Positions 1 through 7,802 of a DNA stretch of 18,588 nt are shown in pieces. The stretch is from JBFGFG01 sp041627475 (lineage in GTDB: Bacteria > Actinomycetota > Nitriliruptoria > Nitriliruptorales > Nitriliruptoraceae). Location of the stretch: positions 1-18,588 of the forward strand of contig JBFKQZ010000030.1 in NCBI GenBank assembly GCA_041627475.1. Direction: 5' to 3'. Positions within the stretch are counted from its first letter, which is position 1. Each line of letters starts with the position of its first letter. The notes below the pieces were generated by a model that saw nothing but the letters and a program-made list of their open reading frames with translations, did not search any database and was not told where the DNA came from. The translations under genes and the position numbers were made by a program.

Positions 1-12
1 CCGTCGGCGCCG

Positions 13-477
13 TCACGTGGCGGAGCGACGAAGCGCCTCGCGCTCGGCCATCCCCGCGAGGTTGGTCAGCGAGCGCGTGAAGATGCGGCGGATGATCGGC
101 GCGACGAAGGTCGACGCACCCCACTCCCCGAAGGCACCGAGCGGTGGGTCGACCTCCTCCCACCAGTGGATCGTCGAGCCGTCACCCGGCCCGTCCTTCA
201 GCACGAAGGCGCCGGTGCCCGTGATGATGTTGCCCAGGTGCACGACCTCGAGGACCTCGTGCTCCTCCCAGCGCGTCACGCGCATGATGTCCTGCACGGT
301 GAAGCCCATGAGGTTGGTGGGGCACCGGATCGTCACGCCGACGCCCTCGCGCTCGGGCGTGAGCACGTGGACGGCCTTGGCGTCCAGCATCCAGTCCGAC
401 TGGCGCTCCCAGTCGACGAGCACGTCCCACACCACCTCCCGGGGGGCGGAGGTCGGGACGTCGAGCTCGATACGCAT
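13..477 (-). CDS. SRPBCC (START/polyketide cyclase-like) family protein
   Basis: This encodes a 154-residue protein with the single-domain SRPBCC layout. An N-terminal strand (MRIELDVPTSAP) is followed by a helix ending in the DWERQSDWM segment (about residues 22-30). Curved-sheet strands with alternating hydrophobics follow (residues 46-110, ending in HWWEEVDPP), then a long C-terminal helix (about 120-150). The family binds hydrophobic ligands in a helix-grip cavity; the ligand here cannot be told. I chose the ATG at 475-477 because an AGGAG lies 8 bases upstream. The frame stays open to 630, but that extension looks like translated intergenic DNA and runs into the opposite gene. The gene is divergent from the alpha/beta hydrolase at 605 and may share a control region with it. 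No catalytic residue is identifiable, so the role is unassigned. Confidence 0.85.
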   Translation of the reverse strand: MRIELDVPTSAPREVVWDVLVDWERQSDWMLDAKAVHVLTPEREGVGVTIRCPTNLMGFTVQDIMRVTRWEEHEVLEVVHLGNIITGTGAFVLKDGPGDGSTIHWWEEVDPPLGAFGEWGASTFVAPIIRRIFTRSLTNLAGMAEREALRRSAT

Positions 478-604
478 CTGGGCGACTCCTGCTGCGTGGT
501 TGTGATTCCAACCAGAGGTTCGGTGCGTCCGGGCCGCTGGATGGTGCTCGGTAGCCTGCCACACGATCCAGACCACACTCCCCCAGACCCCCGAAGGCCC
601 CACC
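478..604. promoter_or_regulatory. Divergent intergenic region with GGTT/AACC repeats
   Basis: The 127 bases between the two divergent genes should hold both promoters. GGTTG (498-502) and CAACC (509-513) form a small inverted repeat, and a further GGTT (517-520) pairs with AACC (510-513). These could be an operator, but the arms are only 4-5 bases long. A TANNNT hexamer (552-557) is a possible -10 element for the plus-strand gene, with no convincing -35. Promoter positions are guesses. Confidence 0.25.
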
Positions 605-1375
605 GTGTTCGCGGAGATCGACGGCAACACCCTGCACTACACCTCCGTGGGTGAGGGCCCGCCGGTCGTGCTCGTCCACGGCCTCGGTGGGTCGTCCAAC
701 GTCTGGCACGGTGTGGCCGAGTCGCTGAAGCAGCACCACCACGTGGTCGCCATGGACCTGCGCGGCCACGGCCGCAGCGCCGGCAAGGGCGAGTTCACGA
801 TCGAGAAGTGGGCCAAGGACGTCGGCAAGCTCATCACCCACCTCGAGCTGCCCGCCGTGACGCTGGTCGGGCACTCGCTGGGCACGCTCGTCGCGCAGTA
901 CCTCGCCTGGAAGCAGCCCGAGCTGGTCGCGAACCTCGTGCTGGTCGGCGGCATCAGCCACTTCAACCCCGACACGGCCAACGCCTACGACGCCCGCGCG
1001 AAGCTGATCGAGGACGAGGGCATCGACGCGATCATCGACGACTGGCTCGCGGGTGCGGTGTCGCCCCAGACCCACGCGACGATGCCCGGGGCGGTCGGCC
1101 TGCTGCGCGACCTGATCCTGCGCAACGACCACAAGAGCTACGCCAAGTCGTGCAAGGCGCTGGCGAAGATCCCGCAGATCCACCGCGACGAGATCGGCCA
1201 GCCGACGCTGCTCGTCACCGGCGCCCACGACCGCTCGACCCCGCTGGGCATGACCGGCGAGCTCCACGCCCAGATCCCGGTCACGACCGTCAAGGTCGTC
1301 CCCCACACCGGCCACTGGGTCCCGATCGAGGACCCGGCCTGGCTCGCCGCCGCCATGCTCGAGTGGCTCACCTGA
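605..1375 (+). CDS. Alpha/beta-fold hydrolase
   Basis: This encodes a 256-residue alpha/beta hydrolase of the small epoxide hydrolase / lactonase / esterase type. The oxyanion-hole HG motif is at residues 25-26 (VLVHGLGG). The nucleophile elbow GHSLG puts the catalytic serine at 91. The acid is most likely Asp209 (GAHDR) and the histidine His237 (HTGHW), so the full Ser-Asp-His triad is present. Residues of about 120-190 form the cap. The length is typical of the family. Translation starts at a GTG, with GAAGG about 10 bases upstream. There is no signal peptide, so the enzyme is probably cytoplasmic. Its substrate cannot be inferred; the divergent SRPBCC neighbour suggests a hydrophobic small molecule, but only weakly. 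It converges on the anti-sigma-like gene, with a hairpin between them. Confidence 0.92.
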   Translation: MFAEIDGNTLHYTSVGEGPPVVLVHGLGGSSNVWHGVAESLKQHHHVVAMDLRGHGRSAGKGEFTIEKWAKDVGKLITHLELPAVTLVGHSLGTLVAQYLAWKQPELVANLVLVGGISHFNPDTANAYDARAKLIEDEGIDAIIDDWLAGAVSPQTHATMPGAVGLLRDLILRNDHKSYAKSCKALAKIPQIHRDEIGQPTLLVTGAHDRSTPLGMTGELHAQIPVTTVKVVPHTGHWVPIEDPAWLAAAMLEWLT

Positions 1376-1395
1376 CACCGACCGTGTCGAGCGTC

Positions 1396-1425
1396 CTGAT
1401 CCCGGCCCGTCCAGGCCGGGATCAG
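1396..1425. terminator. 12-bp hairpin, probable bidirectional terminator
   Basis: A perfect inverted repeat has the arm ctgatcccggcc at 1396-1407, its complement at 1414-1425 and a 6-base loop. It lies in the 60-base gap between two convergent genes, where a shared terminator is expected. No U-tract follows on either strand, which is common for hairpins in GC-rich actinobacteria but makes intrinsic termination less certain. Confidence 0.7.
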
Positions 1426-1435
1426 CCCGTTCTGG

Positions 1436-3535
1436 TCATGGCACGTACTGCTCCTCGATGGCGGTGATGACACCGCCGTCGACGGTGAGCCAGAACGGCG
1501 CGTACCAGAGCGACCCGCCGTCGCCGGCCAGTCCGTCCGCGAGGTAGTCCGGGAGCTCGGCCCAGGTCCCGGGCTTCAGGTCCGCCGACCCGGTCCCCTG
1601 CAGTCGCACGAGCTGGACATCGACGTCGGCGGCCACCCACAGCGTGCGCAGCAGGCCGTTCTCGTTGCGGATGAGGTAGTCGTTCGGCGGACCGTCGGGC
1701 TCGCCTGACTCCTCCTCCCAGGCGGCGCGTGCCTCCTCGCCGGTCAGCCACTGGACGACGTCGAACGTCAGCGTGCGGGCGTCGGTGTCGATCCCGTGGA
1801 GGTAGACCGCGTGCCGGCCGTCCTCCAGGTCGACCTCGACGACGTCCGGCACCAGGCCCGGCTGGTTCCAGGGCATGTCGTCGTCGGTCCAGACGATGCA
1901 CACGTCGGGGTCGCCGCTGGCAGCACCCTCCCAGTCGCCGCAGCGGCCATCGGTGACGACGACGACCTCGTCGACCTCGTCGAACTGGAGCAGTGCCGCG
2001 GCGAGCGCGACCCGGAACGCCCAGCCGTCCGACGCCCCTGTGGGGATGCCGAGGTCGCCGGCCGAGCGCACCTCGACCGTGACTCGTGGGAGCTCGTCGG
2101 TCCGGATCGCGGCGAGCTCGACCTCACCGACAGGCGCCAGCGGCGACACGCCGATCGCGACGGACTCCTCCGGGGGGCCGTCGAGGAAGGCCTGGACGGC
2201 CTCGGCGAACACCGAGTCCAGGTCGCCCCGCGGGATGTCGTCGATCGCCACCCGCATGAACGGGAACGGATCGAGCGTGCCGACGCCAGCGAAGCAGGCG
2301 AACCACACGTGGTCGCCCTCCGTCGGCGGTGCGTTCGACCCGTCGAGACTGCAGTCCGTGGATCGTGCCGTCGGGTCGGCGACCTCGATCAGGCTGCCGA
2401 GGCCGGGCCGGTCCAGCAGCGACATCGCGTCGCCGTCGCCGGCAGCAAGCGCCACGAGGTCGACCACGACCGGCTCCAGTGCAGGGTTGTCGAAGTCGTC
2501 CGTGCGTCGGTCCAGCAGTGCCAGGCCGGCCTCCGGCAGGACGCTCATACCCGTGACCCCGATGCCGTCCCCGGTCCCCGGGATCGTCATCGCGCCACCA
2601 CCCGGTCCCGACGTCAGGTGCAGGCGCCACGGACCGTCGGTGGTCTGCTCGACCGCGAGCACCGCGTCACCGACGATCCCGACGGCGCCGCCGACCAGGC
2701 GCGGTCGCTCGTCGACGGGCGCGTCGGCGAGGACCTCCGTGCTCCCGTCGACGCCGGGCAGGAGGAGCTCGGCGCGGACGCCCCCGTCCTCCTGGACGAG
2801 GAGCGCGAGTGCGTCACCGTCGGCGGCCGCCGCGACGATGGTCCCGTCGCCCACGACCGTGTCGAAGTCGAAGCCCTCCCGCTGGCGCACTGCGCCCGAC
2901 GCGTCGACGACGAACAGGGCCGCGGGGTTCGCCCGGGCGTCGCCACGGAGCACGACCTGGCGCGCGAGGATCGAGTCGGGCGTCGGCCCGGCCGCGAGCG
3001 GCAGCAGCGCGAGGTCGCCCTCGGCGGCGTACGGGACCTCGAACCCACCACCGCCGGTCGAGCGCAGCAGGTCACCGTTCGCGCGCGTGACCCACACGGT
3101 CCCGTCGCGGCTGACGACCGGGTCCGCGAGCACGGGCCCGACCCCGGCGATGCCGAAGTCGGTGGAGGTGCCGTCGACACGGTGCCGTTGGCCGGCGAAG
3201 CTGTCGCCACCGACCCACTCCAGCAGACCGACGTCGACACCGGCCGTCGCGACCTCGAACGGTGTGACGGTCGCAGCCGTCACCGCTGGGGCCGCGTCCT
3301 CGTCCACGGGGGTCCCGTCGCCGGGGGCCTGGTCGACGATGGGTGCCTCGGGGGCGTCGAGCAGGTTCACGACACCGACGCCGAGGACACCGAGCACGGC
3401 GAGTGCGCCCGCCCCGATGGCGACACGACGGCCGACGGCGCGGCGACGACCACGGCCGTGGATCGCATCGACGTCGACGTCGACGGTGGGCTCGCGACCG
3501 GCGTCGCGGAGCAGGGTGGTGAGGTCGTCCGTCAT
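1436..3535 (-). CDS. Probable anti-sigma/sensor membrane protein with GerMN-like domain
   Basis: This encodes a 699-residue single-pass membrane protein. Residues 1-37 are cytoplasmic and basic (RGRRR near 28-32), with no HxxxCxxC zinc anti-sigma motif. Residues 38-58 form one transmembrane helix. The outside part begins with a linker rich in Ala, Pro and Asp. Residues of about 95-420 are strand-rich, like a degenerate beta-propeller. About 424-535 resemble a GerMN domain (AFLDGPPEES, then LLQFDEVDEVVVVTDG). About 565-699 resemble a C-terminal module of actinobacterial exported proteins (WLTGEEA, NDYLIRNEN, ending ITAIEEQYVP). All four cysteines are outside (395/414 and 532/546), possibly two disulfides. 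Its ATG overlaps the sigma-factor stop in an ATGA, which implies translational coupling. An anti-sigma or sensor role is inferred from that coupling and the topology. The frame stays open upstream, but there it runs through the sigma gene. Confidence 0.85.
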   Translation of the reverse strand: MTDDLTTLLRDAGREPTVDVDVDAIHGRGRRRAVGRRVAIGAGALAVLGVLGVGVVNLLDAPEAPIVDQAPGDGTPVDEDAAPAVTAATVTPFEVATAGVDVGLLEWVGGDSFAGQRHRVDGTSTDFGIAGVGPVLADPVVSRDGTVWVTRANGDLLRSTGGGGFEVPYAAEGDLALLPLAAGPTPDSILARQVVLRGDARANPAALFVVDASGAVRQREGFDFDTVVGDGTIVAAAADGDALALLVQEDGGVRAELLLPGVDGSTEVLADAPVDERPRLVGGAVGIVGDAVLAVEQTTDGPWRLHLTSGPGGGAMTIPGTGDGIGVTGMSVLPEAGLALLDRRTDDFDNPALEPVVVDLVALAAGDGDAMSLLDRPGLGSLIEVADPTARSTDCSLDGSNAPPTEGDHVWFACFAGVGTLDPFPFMRVAIDDIPRGDLDSVFAEAVQAFLDGPPEESVAIGVSPLAPVGEVELAAIRTDELPRVTVEVRSAGDLGIPTGASDGWAFRVALAAALLQFDEVDEVVVVTDGRCGDWEGAASGDPDVCIVWTDDDMPWNQPGLVPDVVEVDLEDGRHAVYLHGIDTDARTLTFDVVQWLTGEEARAAWEEESGEPDGPPNDYLIRNENGLLRTLWVAADVDVQLVRLQGTGSADLKPGTWAELPDYLADGLAGDGGSLWYAPFWLTVDGGVITAIEEQYVP

Positions 3536-4041
3536 CGGCGGACCTCCTGGGTGTCGTTCGTGGAGGGGTCGAGCAGCGCCCGGAGGCGGCCGGCGGCCCG
3601 GTGGCTGCGGCTCTTGACCGCCTCCTCCGAGATGCCGAGCTCGGCCGCCGTCTCGGCGACCGTCAGCTCGAGGTGGTGACGCAGGACCAGGACCTCGCGG
3701 TCGCGGTCCGACAGGTGCTGGAGCGCCTCGCGCACCGCGTCGCGCTCGGCGACGTCGACGTCGAGGTGGATCGTGGCGTCGGGTCCGACACGCGCCGCGG
3801 CCCGCCGGCCGGCCTGCGTCCGGCGCCACCGCGAGGTGGCGAGGTTGCGCGCCACGCGCCGCGTCCACGCGCCGGGGGCGTCCATGTGCCGGACCCTCCC
3901 CCAGTGGCTCGCGGTCCGGACGAGCGCCTCCTGGGCCAGCTCCTCGGCGACGTGGACGTCACCGGTGAGCAGGTCCAGCATGCGGACCAGACGGGGGAAC
4001 TCGATGGCGCAGAAGCGCTCGAGCTCCGGCGGTGCATCCAC
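3532..4041 (-). CDS. ECF RNA polymerase sigma factor, SigE family
   Basis: This encodes a 169-residue ECF (group IV) sigma factor with only regions 2 and 4. Region 2 spans about residues 8-75 (LLTGDVHVAEELAQEALVR, then TRRVARNLATSRWRR). Region 4 spans about 101-155, with the helix-turn-helix in TVAETAAELGISEEAVKSRSHRA. This resembles the actinobacterial SigE-like ECF family. The start is the GTG at 4039-4041, because AGGAGG lies 8 bases upstream. The longer frame, open to 4392, would add Ser/Arg-rich sequence read through the opposite glycosyltransferase gene. The stop codon overlaps the start of the membrane protein in ATGA. By analogy with other ECF loci, the sigma factor is probably held or tuned by that partner and may autoregulate the operon. 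Confidence 0.93.
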   Translation of the reverse strand: MDAPPELERFCAIEFPRLVRMLDLLTGDVHVAEELAQEALVRTASHWGRVRHMDAPGAWTRRVARNLATSRWRRTQAGRRAAARVGPDATIHLDVDVAERDAVREALQHLSDRDREVLVLRHHLELTVAETAAELGISEEAVKSRSHRAAGRLRALLDPSTNDTQEVRR

Positions 4042-4177
4042 GACGTCGGCCTCCTGGGACCTGCGGCTGTCGTGCACCCACACGCGCACCCGCGGCCCGT
4101 CGTTGCACCCTACGCCGACACCGTGCGGCGGTCGCACGAGCCGACCCGTAGCGTGCGCCCCCCACCCGGAGGACGAC
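4042..4177. promoter_or_regulatory. Divergent promoter region, sigma factor / glycosyltransferase
   Basis: These 136 bases separate divergent starts. TAGCGT (4149-4154) is a TANNNT hexamer 23 bases before the plus-strand GTG. TAGGGT, read on the minus strand from 4112 to 4107, could be a -10 element for the sigma gene. No recognisable -35 or ECF-type pair was found, so both assignments are weak. GGAGG (4168-4172) is a good ribosome binding site for the GTG at 4178. Confidence 0.25.
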
Positions 4178-4966
4178 GTGACGACAGCGCTGCTCGTGCC
4201 GGTCCTCGACGAGGTCGCGACCGCCGCCGAGACGGCCACGCTCGTGGCCGGCTGCCTCGACGCCGGCGCCGTCGACCGCGCCGTGGTCGTGGACGGTGGT
4301 TCGACCGACGGCACGCAGGAGGCACTGCGGGACGCCGGCCTCGACGTGCTCGACGCCGTCGACCTGCCGCCGACGGGGCGCGTCCGCGGCAAGGGTGACT
4401 CGGTACGACGGGCGACCGACGCGCTCGCCGCCGACCGCTACGTGCTGGTGGACGGCGACCTGCGCGGCATGACCGTCGAGGCCGTCGTTGCGCTGCGCGA
4501 TGCCCTGGACGACCCCGGGGTCCACCTCGCCAAGGCGTCGTTCCACCGGCTGCAGGCCGAGGACGGCACGCACCGCGAGCTCGGCGGCCGCGTCACCGAG
4601 CTGCTGGCCCGTCCGCTCCTGCACCGCTTCGCGCTCGACCTCGACCACGTCCACGTCCCGCTCTCGGGGCAGCAGGCGGTGCGCGGTTCGACCCTGCGGT
4701 CCCTCCCCCTGCTGAGCGGCTACGGCCTCGAGCTGGGGCTGCTGCTGGCGGTGCGCCACCGCCACGGCGCTGCCGCGGTCGTGGACGTCCCGATCCCGCC
4801 CATCAGCCACGACGCGAAGACCGACGCGTCGCTCGTGCCCATGGCGCACCAGGTCCTGGCGGCGGCCGCTTGGGGCCTCGGGCTGGACGGTGGGCCACCC
4901 TGCGACCCGACACTGGACCCCGGCGGCGGGCTCCAGGTCCTGCCCGCGCCCGAGGAGCCATCGTGA
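4178..4966 (+). CDS. GpgS-like family 81 glycosyltransferase
   Basis: This encodes a 262-residue GT-A fold glycosyltransferase. The N-terminal nucleotide-binding part has VPVLDE (7-12) and VVVDGGSTDGT (36-46). GKGD (71-74) precedes the metal-binding DGD triad (92-94). PLSGQQA (161-167), GYGLELGLLL (181-190), His211 and MAHQV (222-226) match the order of blocks in glucosyl-3-phosphoglycerate synthase (GpgS). There the DxD and a later histidine bind the divalent metal. GpgS transfers glucose from a nucleotide sugar to 3-phosphoglycerate, the first step towards glucosylglycerate and methylglucose lipopolysaccharide. The protein is somewhat shorter than mycobacterial GpgS, so donor and acceptor are not certain. 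Translation starts at GTG after GGAGG. Its TGA overlaps the start of the FolP2-like gene, an order-reversed echo of the Rv1207-Rv1208 neighbourhood. Confidence 0.82.
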   Translation: MTTALLVPVLDEVATAAETATLVAGCLDAGAVDRAVVVDGGSTDGTQEALRDAGLDVLDAVDLPPTGRVRGKGDSVRRATDALAADRYVLVDGDLRGMTVEAVVALRDALDDPGVHLAKASFHRLQAEDGTHRELGGRVTELLARPLLHRFALDLDHVHVPLSGQQAVRGSTLRSLPLLSGYGLELGLLLAVRHRHGAAAVVDVPIPPISHDAKTDASLVPMAHQVLAAAAWGLGLDGGPPCDPTLDPGGGLQVLPAPEEPS

Positions 4967-5829
4967 CCACGCCCGACCTGCTCGGCATCGTCAACGTCAA
5001 CACCGACTCGTTCTCCGATCCGCACGACCGCAGCGAGGTGGCCGACCACGTCACGTTCGCGCGCGAACTCCTCGCGGCGGGCGCGACGATGCTCGACCTC
5101 GGCGCACAGTCGGCCACGACCGACATCCCTGCCGAGGACCCGGCGGACGAGGTGGCGGTCCTGGTGCCGACCATCGAGGAACTGCGTGACGAGACCACGC
5201 TGAGCATCGACACCTACAAGGTCGAGGTGGCCGGTCCGGTGCTGGCCGCGGGCGCGCACGTGCTCAACGACTACTCGGGCATGAGCCAGCCGGACGTCGT
5301 CGGCCTGTGCGCCGACCACGGCGCGACCTACGTGCTGACCCACAACGAGGGGAAGCCCAAGGAACGACTCACCGACCCGAGGCGGTACGGCGACGTGGTG
5401 GACGCGATCTCCCGCTTCGTCGAGCCCCTGCTCGAGCGCTGCGGCGACGCCGGTCTGGCCAGCGACCAGGTGTGGATCGACCCTGGCGTCGACCTGTCGA
5501 AGACGCCGGCGCAGACCCTGGCGATGCTGCGGGCGACCCAGCGGCTGCTCGACCGCTTCGAGCACCGCCTGCTGCTGGCGATCTCGCGCAAGGACGTCCT
5601 CGGTGCGGCGCTCCAGCGCGGGCCGAAGGAGCGCGACGCCGGAACGCTCGCACTCGCCCTGTGGCTGGCGACCGAGGTGGACGACCCGTCGCGGCTCGTC
5701 CTGCGCGTCCACGACCCGCGTGCGATCGCGGACGGACTGCGCACCTGGGCGCTGCTCGACGGGACCGAGGACCTGCCGGAGGACGCGCAGCTGGATCGTG
5801 CACTGTTCCGGGCCGGACGGGGCACCTAG
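4963..5829 (+). CDS. FolP2-like dihydropteroate synthase-family protein
   Basis: This encodes a 288-residue TIM-barrel protein of the dihydropteroate synthase (DHPS) family. Recognisable blocks are GIVNVNTDSFSD (8-19), DLGAQSATTD (45-54), SIDT (81-84), Asn102 (LND), THNEGKP (126-132), DPGVDLSK (173-180), SRKD (208-211) and RVHD (248-251). Pterin-site residues such as Asp83, Asn102, Asp173 and Lys210 are in place. The usual ESTRPG loop, which handles the diphosphate and p-aminobenzoate side, is replaced by QSATTD and lacks its arginine. The mycobacterial paralogue FolP2, next to gpgS, is likewise reported to lack DHPS activity. A non-folate role linked to the neighbouring glycosyltransferase is therefore plausible. 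The GTG start overlaps the upstream stop (GTGA), with GAGGAG 5 bases before it. The unaltered motifs still allow weak DHPS activity. Confidence 0.85.
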   Translation: MTTPDLLGIVNVNTDSFSDPHDRSEVADHVTFARELLAAGATMLDLGAQSATTDIPAEDPADEVAVLVPTIEELRDETTLSIDTYKVEVAGPVLAAGAHVLNDYSGMSQPDVVGLCADHGATYVLTHNEGKPKERLTDPRRYGDVVDAISRFVEPLLERCGDAGLASDQVWIDPGVDLSKTPAQTLAMLRATQRLLDRFEHRLLLAISRKDVLGAALQRGPKERDAGTLALALWLATEVDDPSRLVLRVHDPRAIADGLRTWALLDGTEDLPEDAQLDRALFRAGRGT

Positions 5830-5858
5830 CGTCCGACAACGGGGCGGCGGAGGTCGGC

Positions 5859-6707
5859 ATGGCACGGTGGGAGCGACTCGGGACACGCGGCAACGTCGAG
5901 GACCGGCGCGGCCGGCCCGGCGCCCGCGCCGCAGGCGGCGTCGGCGGACTCGGCATCGTCGGCGCGATCCTGTTCTTCCTCCTGTCGGGTGGCGAGGACC
6001 TCGGCCCACTGCTCGAGCAGGTCGCCGCCGGCACGGCGCCGCAGCAGGAGGTCGACGCCGGTGAGTTCGCGGGCCTCGACGACTACGAGGCGTTCGCGTC
6101 CACCGTCCTGGGGTCGACCGATCTGGTCTGGAACGAGATCTTCACCGCGAACGGACTCGACTACGAGGAGCCGCGGCTGGTGCTGTTCCGCCAGGCCACC
6201 ACCTCGGGCTGCGGCACCGCGACCTCAGCCATCGGGCCGCACTACTGCCCGGCCGACCGCACGATCTACCTCGACGAGACGTTCTTCGACGAGCTCGTCC
6301 GCCGCTTCGGTGCCCAGGGCGGCGACGTCGCCGAGGCGTACGTCATCGGCCACGAGGTCGGCCACCACGTCCAGACGCTGCTCGGGATCAACCAGCAGGT
6401 CCGCGAGCAGCAGCAACAGCTGTCGCAGGCCGAGGCGAACGAGCTCTCGATCGCGATGGAGCTGCAGGCCGACTGCTTCGCGGGCGTGTGGGCACACAGC
6501 CTGCTGGGCGAGGGGGTCTTCGAGCCCGGCGAGCTCGAGGAGGCACTCGACGCGGCCGAGGCCGTCGGCGACGACCGCATCCAGGAGGCGATCCAGGGCT
6601 CGACGAACCCGGAGTCGTGGACGCACGGGTCGTCCGAGCAGCGCCGCTCGTGGCTGACCCGCGGACTGGACACCGGCGACCCGGGCGCCTGCGACACCTT
6701 CGGCTGA
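5859..6707 (+). CDS. Neutral zinc metallopeptidase, YpfJ family
   Basis: This encodes a 282-residue membrane-anchored metallopeptidase of the YpfJ / COG2321 (Zn_peptidase) family. A basic N-terminus (1-24) precedes one transmembrane helix (about 28-43), so the catalytic part probably faces outside. The zinc motif HEVGHH is at 165-170, with His165, Glu166 and His169. The downstream block MELQADCFAG (200-209) probably supplies the third ligand or a second acidic residue. The family signature THGSSEQR is at 255-262. Cys118, Cys130, Cys206 and Cys278 may form disulfides. The ATG at 5859 has GGAGG 5 bases upstream and lies 29 bases after the FolP2-like gene, so the two may be co-transcribed. The frame is open much further upstream, but only through that gene. 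The natural substrate of the family is unknown. Confidence 0.93.
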   Translation: MARWERLGTRGNVEDRRGRPGARAAGGVGGLGIVGAILFFLLSGGEDLGPLLEQVAAGTAPQQEVDAGEFAGLDDYEAFASTVLGSTDLVWNEIFTANGLDYEEPRLVLFRQATTSGCGTATSAIGPHYCPADRTIYLDETFFDELVRRFGAQGGDVAEAYVIGHEVGHHVQTLLGINQQVREQQQQLSQAEANELSIAMELQADCFAGVWAHSLLGEGVFEPGELEEALDAAEAVGDDRIQEAIQGSTNPESWTHGSSEQRRSWLTRGLDTGDPGACDTFG

Positions 6708-6717
6708 GCCGGCTCAG
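6704..6717. repeat. 14-bp perfect palindrome containing both convergent stop codons
   Basis: The sequence ctgagccggctcag is self-complementary. It contains the TGA of the plus-strand metallopeptidase (6705-6707) and the TGA of the minus-strand diguanylate cyclase (6714-6716). The genes are only 6 bases apart. A folded RNA would form a stem of at most 5 bp with a 4-base loop, so it is a weak hairpin at best and has no U-tract. Confidence 0.5.
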
Positions 6718-7802
6718 TCCCCGGCCGGCACCGGCCCCGGCGCCGCACAGACCCGGTCGCGGCCGGACTCCTTGGCGCGGTAGAGCTGCTCGTCCGCACG
6801 GCGCATGATGTCGGCAGGGGTGTCCCCGGCGGCGAGCGTCGTCAGGCCGAAGCTCGCAGTCACCTCCGGGAACCACGGGTCGTCCTCCCGCCGTGGCCGC
6901 GCCGCGGCCACGGCGGCCCGGCAGCGCTCGGCCGCGACGGCAGCCTGGTCGAGGCCGACGCCCGCGAAGACGACGACGAACTCCTCACCGCCCCAGCGTG
7001 CGACGAGGTCGCCCTCGCGGACCTGTTCGTGCAGGGTGCGGGCGACGGCCTGGAGGGCCGCGTCACCGACGTCGTGGCCGTGCGTGTCGTTGACCAGCTT
7101 GAAGTGGTCGATGTCGACCATCGCGAGGCTCATCTGGCGCATCGGCCCGTCGAGCAGCGCCTCCAGCCGCTCCAGCAGCCGGCGGCGGTTCGCGAGGCCC
7201 GTGAGCGGGTCGCGCTCGGCCTGCTGCCGCGCTGCCGCCTCCCCGGTCGACCACACGACGTTCTGGCTGGTCAGCGCCCACAGCACGGCCAGCGTCACGA
7301 CCGTCGACAGGAAGGCACGCACGAACTCAGGGACGTGGTCCACGAGCAGCATGACGTCACCGAGCGCGTCCGCCGCCGCGATGGTCAGTGCGACCCAGGC
7401 CGCGAGGAGCGTCAGGCTGAACAGCAGCCCCCGCCGGGGACCGAGCAGCAGGAACGCACCGGCTGCGAGCATCAGCGAGTTGCGGGCGCCGAAGGACGTC
7501 GCCGAGGCAGCCAGCTCGGCGACGCTGGTGTCCGCCTGGAGCACCCCACCGAACAGGACGGTCACGAGCACGCTCCCCGCCACGAGCAGGCCCGACTCCA
7601 TCGTCTGCTGGCTGATGCGACGGTCGCGGCCCGCCACGAACAGGACGAGGAACGGCACGATCGCGACCGGGTAGGCGACCTGTTCGACGACGTTGTCCGC
7701 GGTGATCCCCGCCACGGGGAGGAACACCAGGACCACACGGAACACCGTGAGGATGCTGCGACGTCGGATCTCGCCTGCTTCTGTCACTGCTTCCACGCTC
7801 AT
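6714..7802 (-). CDS. Membrane-bound GGDEF diguanylate cyclase
   Basis: This encodes a 362-residue protein. The N-terminal half (about 18-180) has roughly six hydrophobic segments with short loops, a membrane sensor of no recognised family. The C-terminal GGDEF domain starts near DPLTGLANRR (198-207). MVDIDHFK (228-235) carries the first metal-binding aspartate, and the active-site loop is GGEEF (271-275). An RxxD inhibitory site (Arg262, Asp265) lies five residues before it. The enzyme should therefore make cyclic di-GMP from two GTP and be subject to product inhibition. No EAL or HD-GYP domain is present. The ATG at 7802 has GGGAG 7 bases upstream. It is the last gene of a five-gene co-directional run, 105 bases after the helicase, so it may have its own promoter. 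Confidence 0.93.
   Translation of the reverse strand: MSVEAVTEAGEIRRRSILTVFRVVLVFLPVAGITADNVVEQVAYPVAIVPFLVLFVAGRDRRISQQTMESGLLVAGSVLVTVLFGGVLQADTSVAELAASATSFGARNSLMLAAGAFLLLGPRRGLLFSLTLLAAWVALTIAAADALGDVMLLVDHVPEFVRAFLSTVVTLAVLWALTSQNVVWSTGEAAARQQAERDPLTGLANRRRLLERLEALLDGPMRQMSLAMVDIDHFKLVNDTHGHDVGDAALQAVARTLHEQVREGDLVARWGGEEFVVVFAGVGLDQAAVAAERCRAAVAAARPRREDDPWFPEVTASFGLTTLAAGDTPADIMRRADEQLYRAKESGRDRVCAAPGPVPAGD

Noticed and set aside
1796..3679. Plus-strand open frames of 580-627 codons
   Set aside because: They lie opposite the sensor protein, whose transmembrane helix, GerMN-like pattern and coupling to the sigma gene fix the real strand.
3773..4177. Upstream extension of the glycosyltransferase
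   Set aside because: It overlaps the sigma factor, has no family similarity, and the GTG at 4178 has GGAGG upstream at the right spacing.
4042..4392. N-terminal extension of the sigma factor to an ATG at 4392
   Set aside because: It is Ser/Arg/Pro-rich sequence read through the opposite gene. The GTG at 4041 has AGGAGG 8 bases upstream and gives normal ECF length.
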